A DNA stretch of 64,000 nt from Streptomyces fuscichromogenes (lineage in GTDB: Bacteria; Actinomycetota; Actinomycetes; Streptomycetales; Streptomycetaceae), in assembly GCF_014645815.1 (NCBI RefSeq), contig NZ_BMML01000034.1:31982-95981 (forward strand), read 5' to 3'. Under the pieces are notes generated by a model. It did no database searches. It was not told the DNA's origin and was given only the letters and a program-made list of their open reading frames with translations. This document shows positions 17,224-25,242 of this stretch, piece by piece. How positions within the stretch are numbered: position 1 is the stretch's first letter; every line of letters begins with the position of its first letter. The position numbers and the translations under genes were made by a program.

Positions 17224-19539
17224 TCACGGCGCCTCCAGCAAGTCGTCGCCACCGGGCAGGGGTTGGTCCGGATCGTCGTACAGGAGCGCGATGCCCCTGG
17301 CCCAGAACGACTCCGCGAGGCCCTCGCACATCCGGTCGCGCAGACCGTGCACCAGCGCGGGCAGCTCCGCGGCGCCGGCCGCGCCGTCGACGATCGTCCG
17401 GGCCTCCCGGTGGAACTCCCCGCACAGGGGGTCGGCCGGGCGTCTCCAGCGGCGCCACAGCACGACCCCGTACCCCGCCCGGACGATCCGGGCCAGTGCG
17501 GTGTCGTCGTCCTCGTAGCTCCGGTCACCCTCGCGGCACAGCACCGGGACGGTGCCGGGCGGCAGGCCGCGCAGCACCGACACGGCCGGTACGGGCCGGC
17601 GCACCGCGTCGTCGCAGTCCAGTATCGCGGCCCTGATCGTGTCCCGGCCGGGCAGTCCGTGCAGCCGGCGCCAGCGGTCGCGGCGGTCGGGCTCCTCGTC
17701 GTCGCCGAGGAGCCCGGCGTCGTACCGGTCGTCCCGGTCGTCCCGGTCGTCCTCCCCGGGCATTTGGCCGCGGTCCGCACAGCGGACCAGGACCGGACGT
17801 TCGCCGCCCAGCGGGTCGGCGCCGGGCCGCAGCCGCCACTCGTCCACCGGCAGGTCGAGCAGGTGGTGCGGCAGGGCCGCGTACAGCGCGACCGGCCGGT
17901 CCGGCTCGTCACAGCGCCGGAACGCCTCTGCGAGCGGGGCGGCGAGACAGGCGGCGAGGCCGTCGAGGCCGACGCGCCGCCCCTCGTCCAGCGGGGTCAC
18001 CTCGCCGTCCCGCCGGACCACCGCGACCGACCAGTCGCAGTGCTCGGGGTCCCAGGCCAGATGCTCGACCTGGAGCAGGACGGAGAGCCGGGCGGGGAGC
18101 CGGAGGGGGGGCTCGGCGGACGGCCCCCGCGCGCTCTCGTGCGGATACCCGGTGCCCCGGCGACCGTCCGGCTCGCCCAGCCGGTCACCGAGGTGCCGGG
18201 CACGCCTGCGGGCGAGGTCACCGTGCCGGCCGCTGCCCAGGCGGGTCGCGGCCTGCCTGATCCACCCCCACAGGGCCTCTTCGGCATCGAGCACGGGGGA
18301 CGACACCGGGCGCTCGGCGGTCATGACCCGCATCGCGTACTCGACGACGAGCGGGAGCGCGCCGTCGTACCGCGCGTTCTCGTAGAGCGCGCCGAGGCCG
18401 TCACGCCAGCCGCGCGGTGCGGGCGACGGCGTGGGGGCCCGGAAATCCGGCAGCGACTGGAGGATGTCGAGCAGACCGCGGGTGCTTTCCGGGGGCTCCA
18501 GATCGGCGAGCCGGCCGAGCAGCTCGACCCGCTCGTACGGACTGAGCACCCGCCCCGGCCGGGCCCCCAGCTCCGCCTGCAGCCCGACCCACGTGCGCCG
18601 CCCGGACTCACCGGGCAGCTGTCGGTCGCGGTGGTAGCGGTCGTGGGCGTGCCAGATGGTCTGGTAGAGGTCGGGCCGGTATGGGGCGGGGCGGCGCAAG
18701 TCGGGCCGGGACGGGTCGGGTTGGCTCAGGCCGTGGCCGTGGCCGTACCAGTCGGGTTGGCTCAGGCCGTGGCCGTGGCCGTACCAGTCGGGTTGGCTGA
18801 GGCCGTGGCCGTACCGGTCGGGCGGTCGGGTGGGGGGCGTCACGGGGAGGGTGCGCAGTTGCTCGATGCCGATCGAGGTGCCGCCCGGCCCGTGGTCCGC
18901 GCGTGGCCTCAGCACGCCGACCACCTCACCGCGCACCGGGTCGATCACGGGCCCGCCGGAGACGCCTGGCGGCAGGACGCTCCCGCCGAGGCTCAGCCGG
19001 GCGCCCGCGGACCGGCCGCCGACGGTGCCGTGCACGGCCAGGAAGCCGTCCAGCGGCTGCGGCCGTCCCCGGACGGGGGCCCAGCCGGCGTAGAACACCT
19101 GCCCCTCGGTGTACTGCGGCGACGGCCGCTCGGAGACGTACAGGCACTCGTGCTCCACCGGCTCGCGCAGCCGGACGAGCGCCAGGTCGGGATCGGGCCA
19201 GTCGCCCTGGACGGAGCGCTCGGCCTGCTCCGGAAGGGTCGCCGCGACCTCTGCGGGTACGACGTACGGCTCCGCGAAGGGGCCGGGCCGGCAGATCACG
19301 GTCACCTCGCCCCCGTCCCCTTCCCCGCCGTGGACGACATGCGCACAGGTCAGCACCCAGTTCGGCGCGATGAAGAAACCACTGCCGAGGAACCCCCCGG
19401 ACTCCTCCGGGGCGTACCCGGCGCCCGGACGGTGGATGCGCACGGTGGCCGCCATGACGAGCTCACGCAGCGCGGAACGGGCCGTGTCCCGGTCCCGGTC
19501 CCGGCCGCCGGACACGCCCCCGCCGTGCCGGTCCGTCAT
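17224..19539 (-). CDS. Trypsin-like serine protease with VMAP-type C-terminal region
   Basis: 771-aa protein. The N-terminal 230 residues are a trypsin-fold peptidase with a complete catalytic triad: His67 (WVLTCAHVV), Asp118 (DPDLALVRL) and Ser194 (PGVSGGPVI). No signal peptide is seen, so it should act in the cytoplasm. A repetitive Gly/His-rich linker (241-275) joins it to a helical adaptor region (about 300-440) and a C-terminal domain of about 250 residues (LSVLLQVEHLAWDP ... VHGLRDRMCEGLAESFWARG) resembling the C-terminal domain of vWA-MoxR-associated proteins (VMAP). In such ternary systems the VMAP carries the effector, here a protease. ATG 19539 follows a G-rich ribosome binding site. 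First gene of the minus-strand unit. The C-terminal domain assignment rests on context and general pattern and is less certain than the protease. Confidence 0.83.
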   Translation of the reverse strand: MTDRHGGGVSGGRDRDRDTARSALRELVMAATVRIHRPGAGYAPEESGGFLGSGFFIAPNWVLTCAHVVHGGEGDGGEVTVICRPGPFAEPYVVPAEVAATLPEQAERSVQGDWPDPDLALVRLREPVEHECLYVSERPSPQYTEGQVFYAGWAPVRGRPQPLDGFLAVHGTVGGRSAGARLSLGGSVLPPGVSGGPVIDPVRGEVVGVLRPRADHGPGGTSIGIEQLRTLPVTPPTRPPDRYGHGLSQPDWYGHGHGLSQPDWYGHGHGLSQPDPSRPDLRRPAPYRPDLYQTIWHAHDRYHRDRQLPGESGRRTWVGLQAELGARPGRVLSPYERVELLGRLADLEPPESTRGLLDILQSLPDFRAPTPSPAPRGWRDGLGALYENARYDGALPLVVEYAMRVMTAERPVSSPVLDAEEALWGWIRQAATRLGSGRHGDLARRRARHLGDRLGEPDGRRGTGYPHESARGPSAEPPLRLPARLSVLLQVEHLAWDPEHCDWSVAVVRRDGEVTPLDEGRRVGLDGLAACLAAPLAEAFRRCDEPDRPVALYAALPHHLLDLPVDEWRLRPGADPLGGERPVLVRCADRGQMPGEDDRDDRDDRYDAGLLGDDEEPDRRDRWRRLHGLPGRDTIRAAILDCDDAVRRPVPAVSVLRGLPPGTVPVLCREGDRSYEDDDTALARIVRAGYGVVLWRRWRRPADPLCGEFHREARTIVDGAAGAAELPALVHGLRDRMCEGLAESFWARGIALLYDDPDQPLPGGDDLLEAP
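18715..18816 (-). repeat. 36-bp in-frame tandem repeat, 2.8 copies
   Basis: Two perfect 36-bp units and a third shortened by 6 bp encode repeats of a 12-residue unit (YGHGHGLSQPDW) in the linker between the protease and adaptor domains. A multiple of three, so copy-number change keeps the frame. Confidence 0.9.
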
Positions 19540-19800
19540 CCCGTCCCCCCGGCCCCCGAGATCCGCGTGGCGTCCCCTTCCATACGTCCCCCGTTCCCCC
19601 GTGTCCCACGTCTCCCGCGTGTCCCACGTGTCCCGCGCGGGCAGGCACCGCCGTTCCCCTCCACCCCACCCACGGGAAAAGAGTCCTTCCCCCGCCAGGC
19701 GAGCCCTACCCTTCACCGACGGCACACCTTTGACATCCGCCTAGGCTGGTAGACGCCCACCACCGGGCACCCACACATGCAGGCAGCAGGAGAGCAACCC
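19540..19800. other. Intergenic region between the protease gene and the DUF6104 gene
   Basis: 261 bp between divergently transcribed genes. It contains a loose direct-repeat run of CGTGTCCCACGTCTC-like units around 19594-19640. Promoters for the six-gene unit and for the small plus-strand gene must lie here or in the first codons; I cannot place them confidently. Confidence 0.45.
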
Positions 19801-19980
19801 ATGTACTTCACCGACCGAGGCATCGAGGAACTGGAGAAGCGGCGCGGCGAGGAAGAGGTCACCTTCGAGTGGCTGGCGGAACAGTTCCGCACCTTCGTCG
19901 ACCTGAACCCGGACTTCGAGGTCCCGGTGGAACGCCTGGCTACGTGGCTGGCCCGGCTGGACGACGAGGACGAGGAGTAG
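19801..19980 (+). CDS. Small DUF6104-family protein
   Basis: 59-aa acidic, helical protein beginning MYFTDRGIEELEKRRGEEEV and ending DDEDEE. This short protein is strongly conserved among Streptomyces (DUF6104) and its function is unknown. ATG 19801 is preceded by AGGAGAG at good spacing; an in-frame ATG at 19777 would add eight residues without a ribosome binding site. It stands alone, divergent from the six-gene unit, with a GC-rich hairpin directly after its stop. Confidence 0.85.
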   Translation: MYFTDRGIEELEKRRGEEEVTFEWLAEQFRTFVDLNPDFEVPVERLATWLARLDDEDEE

Positions 19981-19984
19981 GCCG

Positions 19985-20001
19985 GCGCCCCGCAGGGGCG
20001 C
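19985..20001. terminator. GC-rich hairpin after DUF6104 gene
   Basis: GCGCCCC-GCA-GGGGCGC, a 7-bp perfect stem without a T tract. The following bases (GGGCAACCGCG) resemble a dispersed Streptomyces repeat seen at 23813, 42251, 58578 and 63924. It may terminate transcription in both directions. Confidence 0.6.
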
Positions 20002-20026
20002 GGGCAACCGCGGGCCGGCCCCACGG

Positions 20027-20266
20027 TCAGTCCCGGGGGAACACCGCCTCGTACGACAGTTCCAGCGCCCCGTGCGCCATCAGTACCGCCCCCACCACGG
20101 CCCACCCCACACTGCGCCGTCGCGCCCCCCACGCGGCGGCCGGCAGCCCCACCGCCATCTCGGCCAGAGCCAGCCGGTGGGCCCTCGGTACGGCGTCCCC
20201 GCCCGGCCGCGTAAGCGTGCCGACCCCCGGGAGCCGGGAGGCGGTCCTGTATTCATCCGTCGACAT
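20027..20266 (-). CDS. Small hypothetical membrane protein
   Basis: 79-aa protein not assigned to a family. After a polar N-terminal 30 residues there is a hydrophobic stretch broken by basic residues (LALAEMAVGLPAAAWGARRRSVGWAVVGAVLMAHGAL), consistent with one or two membrane helices. ATG 20266 is chosen as the first Met after the divergent promoter region; longer readings run through the PadR operator. It faces away from the DUF4097-PadR pair and may share its regulatory region, since a second CGATATAT element lies at 20301-20308. Confidence 0.6.
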   Translation of the reverse strand: MSTDEYRTASRLPGVGTLTRPGGDAVPRAHRLALAEMAVGLPAAAWGARRRSVGWAVVGAVLMAHGALELSYEAVFPRD

Positions 20267-20368
20267 GGTCACACGGTAAGTAATTTGCCCGCTTGACGCC
20301 CGATATATGAGCTTTCCGAACCCCCTCCAGGTCAACCGCCAGACCAACTGACCACACGAACGGGTGCC

Positions 20369-20397
20369 TTGACTTCCGACGGCCACGATATATCGTG
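20369..20397 (+). promoter_or_regulatory. Promoter overlapped by a 14-bp palindrome, probable PadR operator
   Basis: TTGACT at 20369-20374, a 16-bp spacer and TATCGT at 20391-20396 form a plausible sigma-70-type promoter 85 bp upstream of the DUF4097 start. The -10 lies inside the perfect palindrome CACGATATATCGTG (20384-20397). A related CGATATAT is at 20301-20308 and GCGATAT at 20411-20417. AT-rich dyads of this type are typical PadR operators, and a padR gene is the second gene of the operon, so autorepression is the likely logic. Confidence 0.7.
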
Positions 20398-20480
20398 TTT
20401 CACGGGAGACGCGATATGGCGCGAGCCGTGCACTCGCGTTCGCGTCCAGCCGTCGCGTCCGGCCCGAGGAGGTCCGCACC

Positions 20481-21545
20481 ATGTCCAAGTCCGAGTGGTC
20501 CGTCGCCGAGCCCAGGAAGCTCGACTTCGACACCCCCGTGAGCGACCTGCACGTCCGCATCGTCAACGGAACAGTCAACGTCGTGGGCACCGACGAGGGT
20601 TCCACCCGCCTGGAAGTCTCCGAGATCGAGGGCCCGCCCCTGATCGTCACGCAGGAGGGCGGCATCCTCACGGTGGCCTACGAGGACCTCCCCTGGAAGG
20701 GCTTCCTCAAGTGGCTCGACCGCAAGGGCTGGCGGCGCAGCGCGGTGGTCTCGCTCGCCGTCCCGGCGGACACCCGGGTGGAGGTGGGCGTGGTCGGCGC
20801 GGCGGCCGTCGTCTCCGGGATCAGCGGCACATCGGTGGTCAAGGGCGTCACCGGCGACACCACCCTGGTCGGCCTCGCCGGCGAGGTCCGCGCGGACACG
20901 GTGTCCGGGAACCTGGAGGCCCAGGCCGTCACCGGCAACCTACGGTTCAACTCCGTCTCCGGCGACCTGACCGTCGTCGAGGGCTCCGGCCCCGCCGTGC
21001 GCGCCGACTCGGTCAGCGGCTCCATGATCATCGACCTGGACCCGGACGGCCCGACCGATGTCCGGCTGACCAGTGTCTCCGGTGAGATCGCCATCCGGCT
21101 GCCGCACCCGGCCGACGCCGAGGTGGAGGCCAACACCGCGAGCGGCACGATCTCCAACGCCTTCGACGGACTGCGGGTGCACGGCCAGTGGGGCGCCCAC
21201 AAGATCACCGGCCGCCTCGGCACGGGCACCGGCAAGCTCCGCGCCACCACGGTCTCCGGCTCCATCGCCCTGCTGCGCCGCCCGCCCAAGGAGGACGACG
21301 ACGAGCGGGCGGCGTGGACGGCCGAGCCGCCCACCGGACCGACCGCCCCCTCGACGCCCCCCACCGGCTCCACTCCCGCAGACTCCGTTCCGCCAGACTC
21401 CGCTCCCACCGACTCCACTCCCACCAACTCCACTCCTACCGACTCCGCTCCTACCGAGTCCGGTCCCGCCGCGCCGGCCGACGGCACCACCGATGCCACC
21501 ACCGACGCCACCACCGGCGGCACGACCGACAAGAAGGTGCTCTGA
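20481..21545 (+). CDS. DUF4097-family beta-helix protein
   Basis: 354-aa protein. Residues about 1-270 are the repetitive beta-strand architecture of DUF4097 (adhesin-like) proteins, with many short VSGxxxxxxVxG turns (VRADTVSGNLEAQAVTGNL). No signal peptide or membrane segment is evident, so it is probably cytoplasmic. The last 80 residues are a low-complexity Pro/Thr/Ser tail coded by a 15-bp tandem repeat. Good ribosome binding site GAGGAGG before ATG 20481. It is one base upstream of the padR gene; this DUF4097-PadR arrangement is common in actinobacteria, where such proteins are encoded with PadR regulators of envelope or stress responses, but their biochemical role is unknown. Confidence 0.85.
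   Translation: MSKSEWSVAEPRKLDFDTPVSDLHVRIVNGTVNVVGTDEGSTRLEVSEIEGPPLIVTQEGGILTVAYEDLPWKGFLKWLDRKGWRRSAVVSLAVPADTRVEVGVVGAAAVVSGISGTSVVKGVTGDTTLVGLAGEVRADTVSGNLEAQAVTGNLRFNSVSGDLTVVEGSGPAVRADSVSGSMIIDLDPDGPTDVRLTSVSGEIAIRLPHPADAEVEANTASGTISNAFDGLRVHGQWGAHKITGRLGTGTGKLRATTVSGSIALLRRPPKEDDDERAAWTAEPPTGPTAPSTPPTGSTPADSVPPDSAPTDSTPTNSTPTDSAPTESGPAAPADGTTDATTDATTGGTTDKKVL
21381..21470 (+). repeat. 15-bp tandem repeat (6 copies) in the DUF4097 gene tail
   Basis: Six consecutive units of the form GACTCCGCTCCCACC, differing at one to four positions, code for (A/T/N)DS(A/T)PT-type pentapeptides. Confidence 0.9.
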
Positions 21546-21546
21546 C

Positions 21547-22653
21547 ATGCCTCCCGTCTTCGCCCACGGCCGCCTCCGCCTCTACCTCCTCAAGCTGCTG
21601 GACGAGGCGCCCCGCCACGGCTACGAGGTGATCCGGCTGCTGGAGGAGCGCTTCCAGGGCCTGTACGCCCCGTCGGCGGGCACCGTCTACCCCCGGCTCG
21701 CCAAGCTGGAGGCCGAGGGCCTGGTGACGCACACCACCGAGGGCGGCCGCAAGGTCTACGCCATCACGGACGCCGGCCGGGCCGAACTGGCCGACCGCAG
21801 CGGCGAGCTGGCCGACCTGGAGCTGGAGATCCGCGAGTCGGTCGCCGAGCTGGCCGCCGAGATAAGGGCCGACGTGCGAGGCGCGGCCGGTGACCTGCGC
21901 CGCGAGGTGCGCGCGGCCGCCTCCGAGGCCCGGCACGGCGCCGGGACGGGGACCGGGGAGTTCGGCGACCTCGGTGACAAGGAGTCGTGGCGGGCCGCCA
22001 AGGAGGAGATGCGCCGGGCCAAGCAGGAGTGGAAGGAGCAGGCCCGCCGCGCGAAGGACGAGAGCCGCCGGGCCAGGGACGAGGCCCAGCGGGCCCGTCG
22101 GCAGGCCCAGGAGGCGCAGGCGCGGGCGCGCGCCCAGGCCCAGGAGGAGATGCAGCGCATCGCCCGCCGGGTGCAGGAGCACGTCCAGGACCACTTCACA
22201 CGCGGCGACTGGCCGACCGGAGTCCGCGAGGGCCTCACCGAACTGGCCAAGGAGTTCGGCGAGTTCGGAAAGGACTACGGCAAGGACTTCGGCAGGGACT
22301 TCGGCTTCGGCACCCGCACCGAGCCGACCCCCGCCACCACCGACACCGCCACCGGCACCGGCACCGGCACCGGCCCGGACCTGCGCAAGCCGCCCCCCGC
22401 CCCGGCCCCCGAGTACACGCAGACCCCGGAGGACTTCCCGGCGCAGTACGCCCCGGCGTGGACGCACGGCGACGAGGCCGAGACCGGTGACCCGGCCCGT
22501 GACCTCGACCGGCTCCTGGACCGCTTCCGGGACGACATCCGCGACGCGGCCCGCGACCACGGAGTCACCACGGACCAGCTCCGCGAGGCCCGCCGCCACC
22601 TGTCCACGGCGGCGGCGCACATAGGAGCGCTGCTGCGCGGCCCGAAGCCCTGA
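21547..22653 (+). CDS. PadR-family transcriptional regulator with long coiled-coil tail
   Basis: 368-aa regulator. Residues 1-75 are a PadR winged helix (LYLLKLLDEAPRHGYEVIRLLEERFQG ... GTVYPRLAKLEAEGLV). Instead of the usual short C-terminal dimerisation helix there is a very long charged Ala/Arg/Glu region (about 95-220) with strong coiled-coil character (RRAKDESRRARDEAQRARRQ), then a disordered linker and a final helix (LDRLLDRFRDDIRDAARD). ATG 21547 begins one base after the upstream stop, so the genes are translationally coupled. It is the likely binder of the palindrome at 20384. The extended coiled coil is much longer than in classical PadR proteins of about 110-190 aa and may contact the DUF4097 partner or the membrane. 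Confidence 0.9.
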   Translation: MPPVFAHGRLRLYLLKLLDEAPRHGYEVIRLLEERFQGLYAPSAGTVYPRLAKLEAEGLVTHTTEGGRKVYAITDAGRAELADRSGELADLELEIRESVAELAAEIRADVRGAAGDLRREVRAAASEARHGAGTGTGEFGDLGDKESWRAAKEEMRRAKQEWKEQARRAKDESRRARDEAQRARRQAQEAQARARAQAQEEMQRIARRVQEHVQDHFTRGDWPTGVREGLTELAKEFGEFGKDYGKDFGRDFGFGTRTEPTPATTDTATGTGTGTGPDLRKPPPAPAPEYTQTPEDFPAQYAPAWTHGDEAETGDPARDLDRLLDRFRDDIRDAARDHGVTTDQLREARRHLSTAAAHIGALLRGPKP

Positions 22654-22747
22654 GCAGCGACCGCACCGGACGGCCCCCCGGTCAGACCCCGGTCAGGGGC
22701 TGATCAGACCCCGGCCAGGAGCTGATCAGGAGCTGATCAGGAACCGG

Positions 22748-23713
22748 TCACGAGCTGGTCAGCACGATCTTCCCGAACTGGTCGCCGGACTCCAGCCGTT
22801 CGAAGCCCTCGCGGGCGCGGTCGAGGGGAAGCAGCTCGTCGATGACGGGACGTACGCCGGTGGCGGCGCAGAAGGCGAGCAGGTCCTCCAGCTCGTCCTT
22901 GGTGCCCATGGTCGAGCCCACGACCTTCAGCTCAAGGAAGAAGATCCGGGTCAGCTCGGCATGCGAGGGACGGTCGCCGCTGGTGGCGCCGGAGATGACG
23001 ATCGTCCCGCCGGGCCGCAGCGACTTCACCGAGTGGGACCAGGTGGCGGCGCCGACGGTCTCGATGACGGCGTCCACGCGCTGCGGCAGCCGGGCCCCCG
23101 GTTCCACCGCTTCGACAGCACCCAGCTCCAGGGCCCGCTTCCGCTTCGCCTCGTCGCGGCTGGTGGCGAAGACCCGCAGCCCGGCGGCCTTGCCGAGCAC
23201 GATCGCGGCCGTGGCGACACCGCCGCCCGCGCCCTGCACGAGGACCGAGTCGCCGGGGCGTACGCCGGCATTGGTGAAGAGCATCCGATAGGCCGTCAGC
23301 CAGGCGGTCGGCAGACAGGCGGCCTCTGCGAACGACAGCTCCCTGGGCTTGGGCAGGATGTTCCAGGTGGGCACGGCGACCTGTTCGGCGAAGGTGCCCT
23401 GGTAGCGCTCGGTGAGGATGGACCGGGGCTCGTTCGGCCCGACCCCGTGGCCGCTCTGCCCGATCACGGAGTGCAGGACGACCTCGTTGCCGTCCTCGTC
23501 GACGCCGGCGGCGTCACAGCCGAGGATCATCGGCAGCCGCTCCTCGGGCAGACCGACACCGCGCAGGGACCAGAGGTCGTGGTGGTTGAGGGAGGCGGCC
23601 CGGACATCGACGGTACTCCAGCCGGGCCGTGCCCCGGGGGCGGGACGCTCCCCCAACTCAAGGCCGGAGAGCGGCTGGTCACGGTCGATTCGGGCGGCGT
23701 AGACGGCGAACAT
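22748..23713 (-). CDS. Zinc-binding-type medium-chain dehydrogenase/quinone oxidoreductase
   Basis: 321-aa medium-chain dehydrogenase/reductase superfamily enzyme. The N-terminal GroES-like domain includes ASLNHHDLWSLRGVG and GCDAAGVD; the Rossmann domain has the nucleotide-binding signature VQGAGGGVATAAIVLGKAAG, followed by VFATSRDEAKRKRALELGA. The family reduces quinones, enones or oxidises alcohols with NAD(P)H; zinc ligands are not obvious, so a quinone-oxidoreductase-like activity is more likely than a true zinc alcohol dehydrogenase. I start it at ATG 23713 (MFAVYAARIDRDQ), which fits the family N-terminus; upstream in-frame sequence runs into a dispersed repeat and is not protein-like. 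No partner genes are adjacent in the same operon. Confidence 0.88.
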   Translation of the reverse strand: MFAVYAARIDRDQPLSGLELGERPAPGARPGWSTVDVRAASLNHHDLWSLRGVGLPEERLPMILGCDAAGVDEDGNEVVLHSVIGQSGHGVGPNEPRSILTERYQGTFAEQVAVPTWNILPKPRELSFAEAACLPTAWLTAYRMLFTNAGVRPGDSVLVQGAGGGVATAAIVLGKAAGLRVFATSRDEAKRKRALELGAVEAVEPGARLPQRVDAVIETVGAATWSHSVKSLRPGGTIVISGATSGDRPSHAELTRIFFLELKVVGSTMGTKDELEDLLAFCAATGVRPVIDELLPLDRAREGFERLESGDQFGKIVLTSS

Positions 23714-23812
23714 AGGCCCGACGATAGGTTCCCGGCGCCGCGCGCGATACCGGAGACCCCTGTGACACATCCCCTCTTGCGCACAGCACCCGCACACAGC
23801 ACCCCGCACACA

Positions 23813-23860
23813 GCGCCCCGCAAGGGGCGCGGGGAACTGCGCGCCCAGCCCCCACCCACC
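23813..23860. repeat. Dispersed Streptomyces hairpin repeat, copy
   Basis: GCGCCCC and GGGGCGC (7-bp stem) are followed by GGGGAACTGCGCGCCCAGCC and a CCCACCCACC tail. Related copies lie at 58578-58632 and, inverted or partial, at 19985, 42251 and 63908-63948. Confidence 0.75.
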
Positions 23861-23962
23861 GACACCCGAAAACAACGCAGCCCACCCCACCCGCGGGGGC
23901 CTGGGGCGGCAGCCCCCGGAACAACGCCCACCTCGTAAGCACCCGAACGGATGGGCGGGTGG

Positions 23963-23997
23963 GAAAAGAAATGGCCCCGCCCCAAAGGACGAGGCCA
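23963..23997 (-). terminator. Rho-independent terminator of the malic enzyme gene
   Basis: On the minus strand a 10-bp stem (TGGCCTCGTC / GGCGGGGCCA, including G-T pairs) with a 6-nt loop is followed by TTTCTTTT. It begins 12 bp after the malic enzyme stop. Confidence 0.85.
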
Positions 23998-24009
23998 CTC
24001 AGCGCGACG

Positions 24010-25242
24010 TCAGCGGCGAGCAACCCCTTCGGCCCGCGCCGCCGCCGCCACCGCCGCGGTCACCGCAGGCGCGACCCGCTCGTCGAACGGAGAGGGAATG
24101 ACATAGTCGGCGGCGAGATCGTCCCCGACGACCGACGCCAGCGCCTCCGCCGCCGCGATCTTCATCCCCTCGGTGATCCGGGAGGCCCGCACCTGGAGCG
24201 CGCCCGCGAAGATCCCGGGGAACGCCAGCACGTTGTTGATCTGGTTCGGGAAGTCCGACCGCCCGGTCGCCACGACCGCCGCGTACTTGTGGGCGACGTC
24301 GGGGTGCACCTCCGGGTTCGGGTTGGCCATCGCGAAGACGAAGGCTCCCTCGGCCATCGAGGCGACGGCCTCCTCCGGGACCGTACCGCCGGAGACGCCG
24401 ATGAAGACGTCGGCGCCGGCCAGCGCGTCCTCAAGGGTGCCCTTGAGCCCGGCCTTGTTGGTGAACCCGGCGACCTCGCGCTTGACCGCGGTGAGGTCGT
24501 CGCGGTCGGCGGAGATGATGCCCTTGCGGTCGGCGAGGGCGACGTCCCCGATGCCGGCCTCGACCAGCATCTTGGCGATGGCGACACCGGCCGCGCCGGC
24601 GCCCGAGATCACCGCCCGCAGCTGTCCGATCTCCCGGCGGCTGAGCCGCGCCGCGTTCCGCAGCGCCGCCAGCGTCACGACGGCCGTACCGTGCTGGTCG
24701 TCGTGGAAGACCGGGATGTCGAGCCGCTCCTGGAGCTTGCGCTCGATCTCGAAGCAGCGAGGTGCCGAGATGTCCTCCAGGTTGACCCCGCCGAAGGACG
24801 GGGCGAGCCGGACGACGGTCTCCACGATCTCGTCGACACCGGTGCAGGCGAGGGCGATGGGAACCGCGTCCACGCCGCCGAACTGCTTGAAGAGGATCGC
24901 CTTGCCCTCCATCACCGGGAGGGAGGCCTCGGGACCGATGTCCCCGAGGCCGAGCACGGCCGTACCGTCGGTGACGACGGCCACGACGGACGACTTCCAT
25001 GTGTAGTCGTTGACCAGGTCGGGCTGTTCCGCGATCGCGGTGCACACGCGCGCGACTCCGGGCGTGTACGCGAGGGAAAGGTCGTCCTTGTCACGAATCG
25101 GCACCGTGGCCTGCACGGCCATCTTGCCGCCCCGGTGCAGTGCGAACGCCGGATCGAAGGAATCGAGGGGCTCGGCCCCGCCGTCCTGGTCCGTACTGTC
25201 CGACGCGCTGTCGCTGCGAGGATTGACGATCTCCGCTGCCAC
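24010..25242 (-). CDS. NADP-dependent malic enzyme (oxaloacetate-decarboxylating)
   Basis: 410-aa cytoplasmic enzyme converting malate to pyruvate and CO2 with NAD(P)H formation, linking the TCA cycle to pyruvate and supplying reductant. Conserved features are the malate-binding segment LSLAYTPGVARVC, the Lys/Asp-containing catalytic region EGKAILFKQFGGVDAVPIAL, FHDDQHGTAVVTLAAL (metal ligands) and the dinucleotide-binding GAGAAGVAIAKMLVEAG. Length and organisation match bacterial small-subunit malic enzymes lacking the phosphotransacetylase-like extension. GTG 25242 follows AAGGGGTAAG. A strong terminator lies directly downstream. Monocistronic. Confidence 0.95.
   Translation of the reverse strand: MAAEIVNPRSDSASDSTDQDGGAEPLDSFDPAFALHRGGKMAVQATVPIRDKDDLSLAYTPGVARVCTAIAEQPDLVNDYTWKSSVVAVVTDGTAVLGLGDIGPEASLPVMEGKAILFKQFGGVDAVPIALACTGVDEIVETVVRLAPSFGGVNLEDISAPRCFEIERKLQERLDIPVFHDDQHGTAVVTLAALRNAARLSRREIGQLRAVISGAGAAGVAIAKMLVEAGIGDVALADRKGIISADRDDLTAVKREVAGFTNKAGLKGTLEDALAGADVFIGVSGGTVPEEAVASMAEGAFVFAMANPNPEVHPDVAHKYAAVVATGRSDFPNQINNVLAFPGIFAGALQVRASRITEGMKIAAAEALASVVGDDLAADYVIPSPFDERVAPAVTAAVAAAARAEGVARR

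Larger units (their letters stand above)
23714..24009. other. Intergenic region with dispersed repeat and terminator
   Basis: 296 bp without a gene. It holds a hairpin repeat (23813-23860), short direct repeats of GCACACAGC around 23780-23812, and the malic-enzyme terminator at 23963-23997. Confidence 0.6.

Noticed and set aside
21073..21546. Upstream extension of the padR gene
   Set aside because: The extra residues overlap the DUF4097 gene in another frame and are Pro/Arg low complexity; the PadR domain starts right after ATG 21547.
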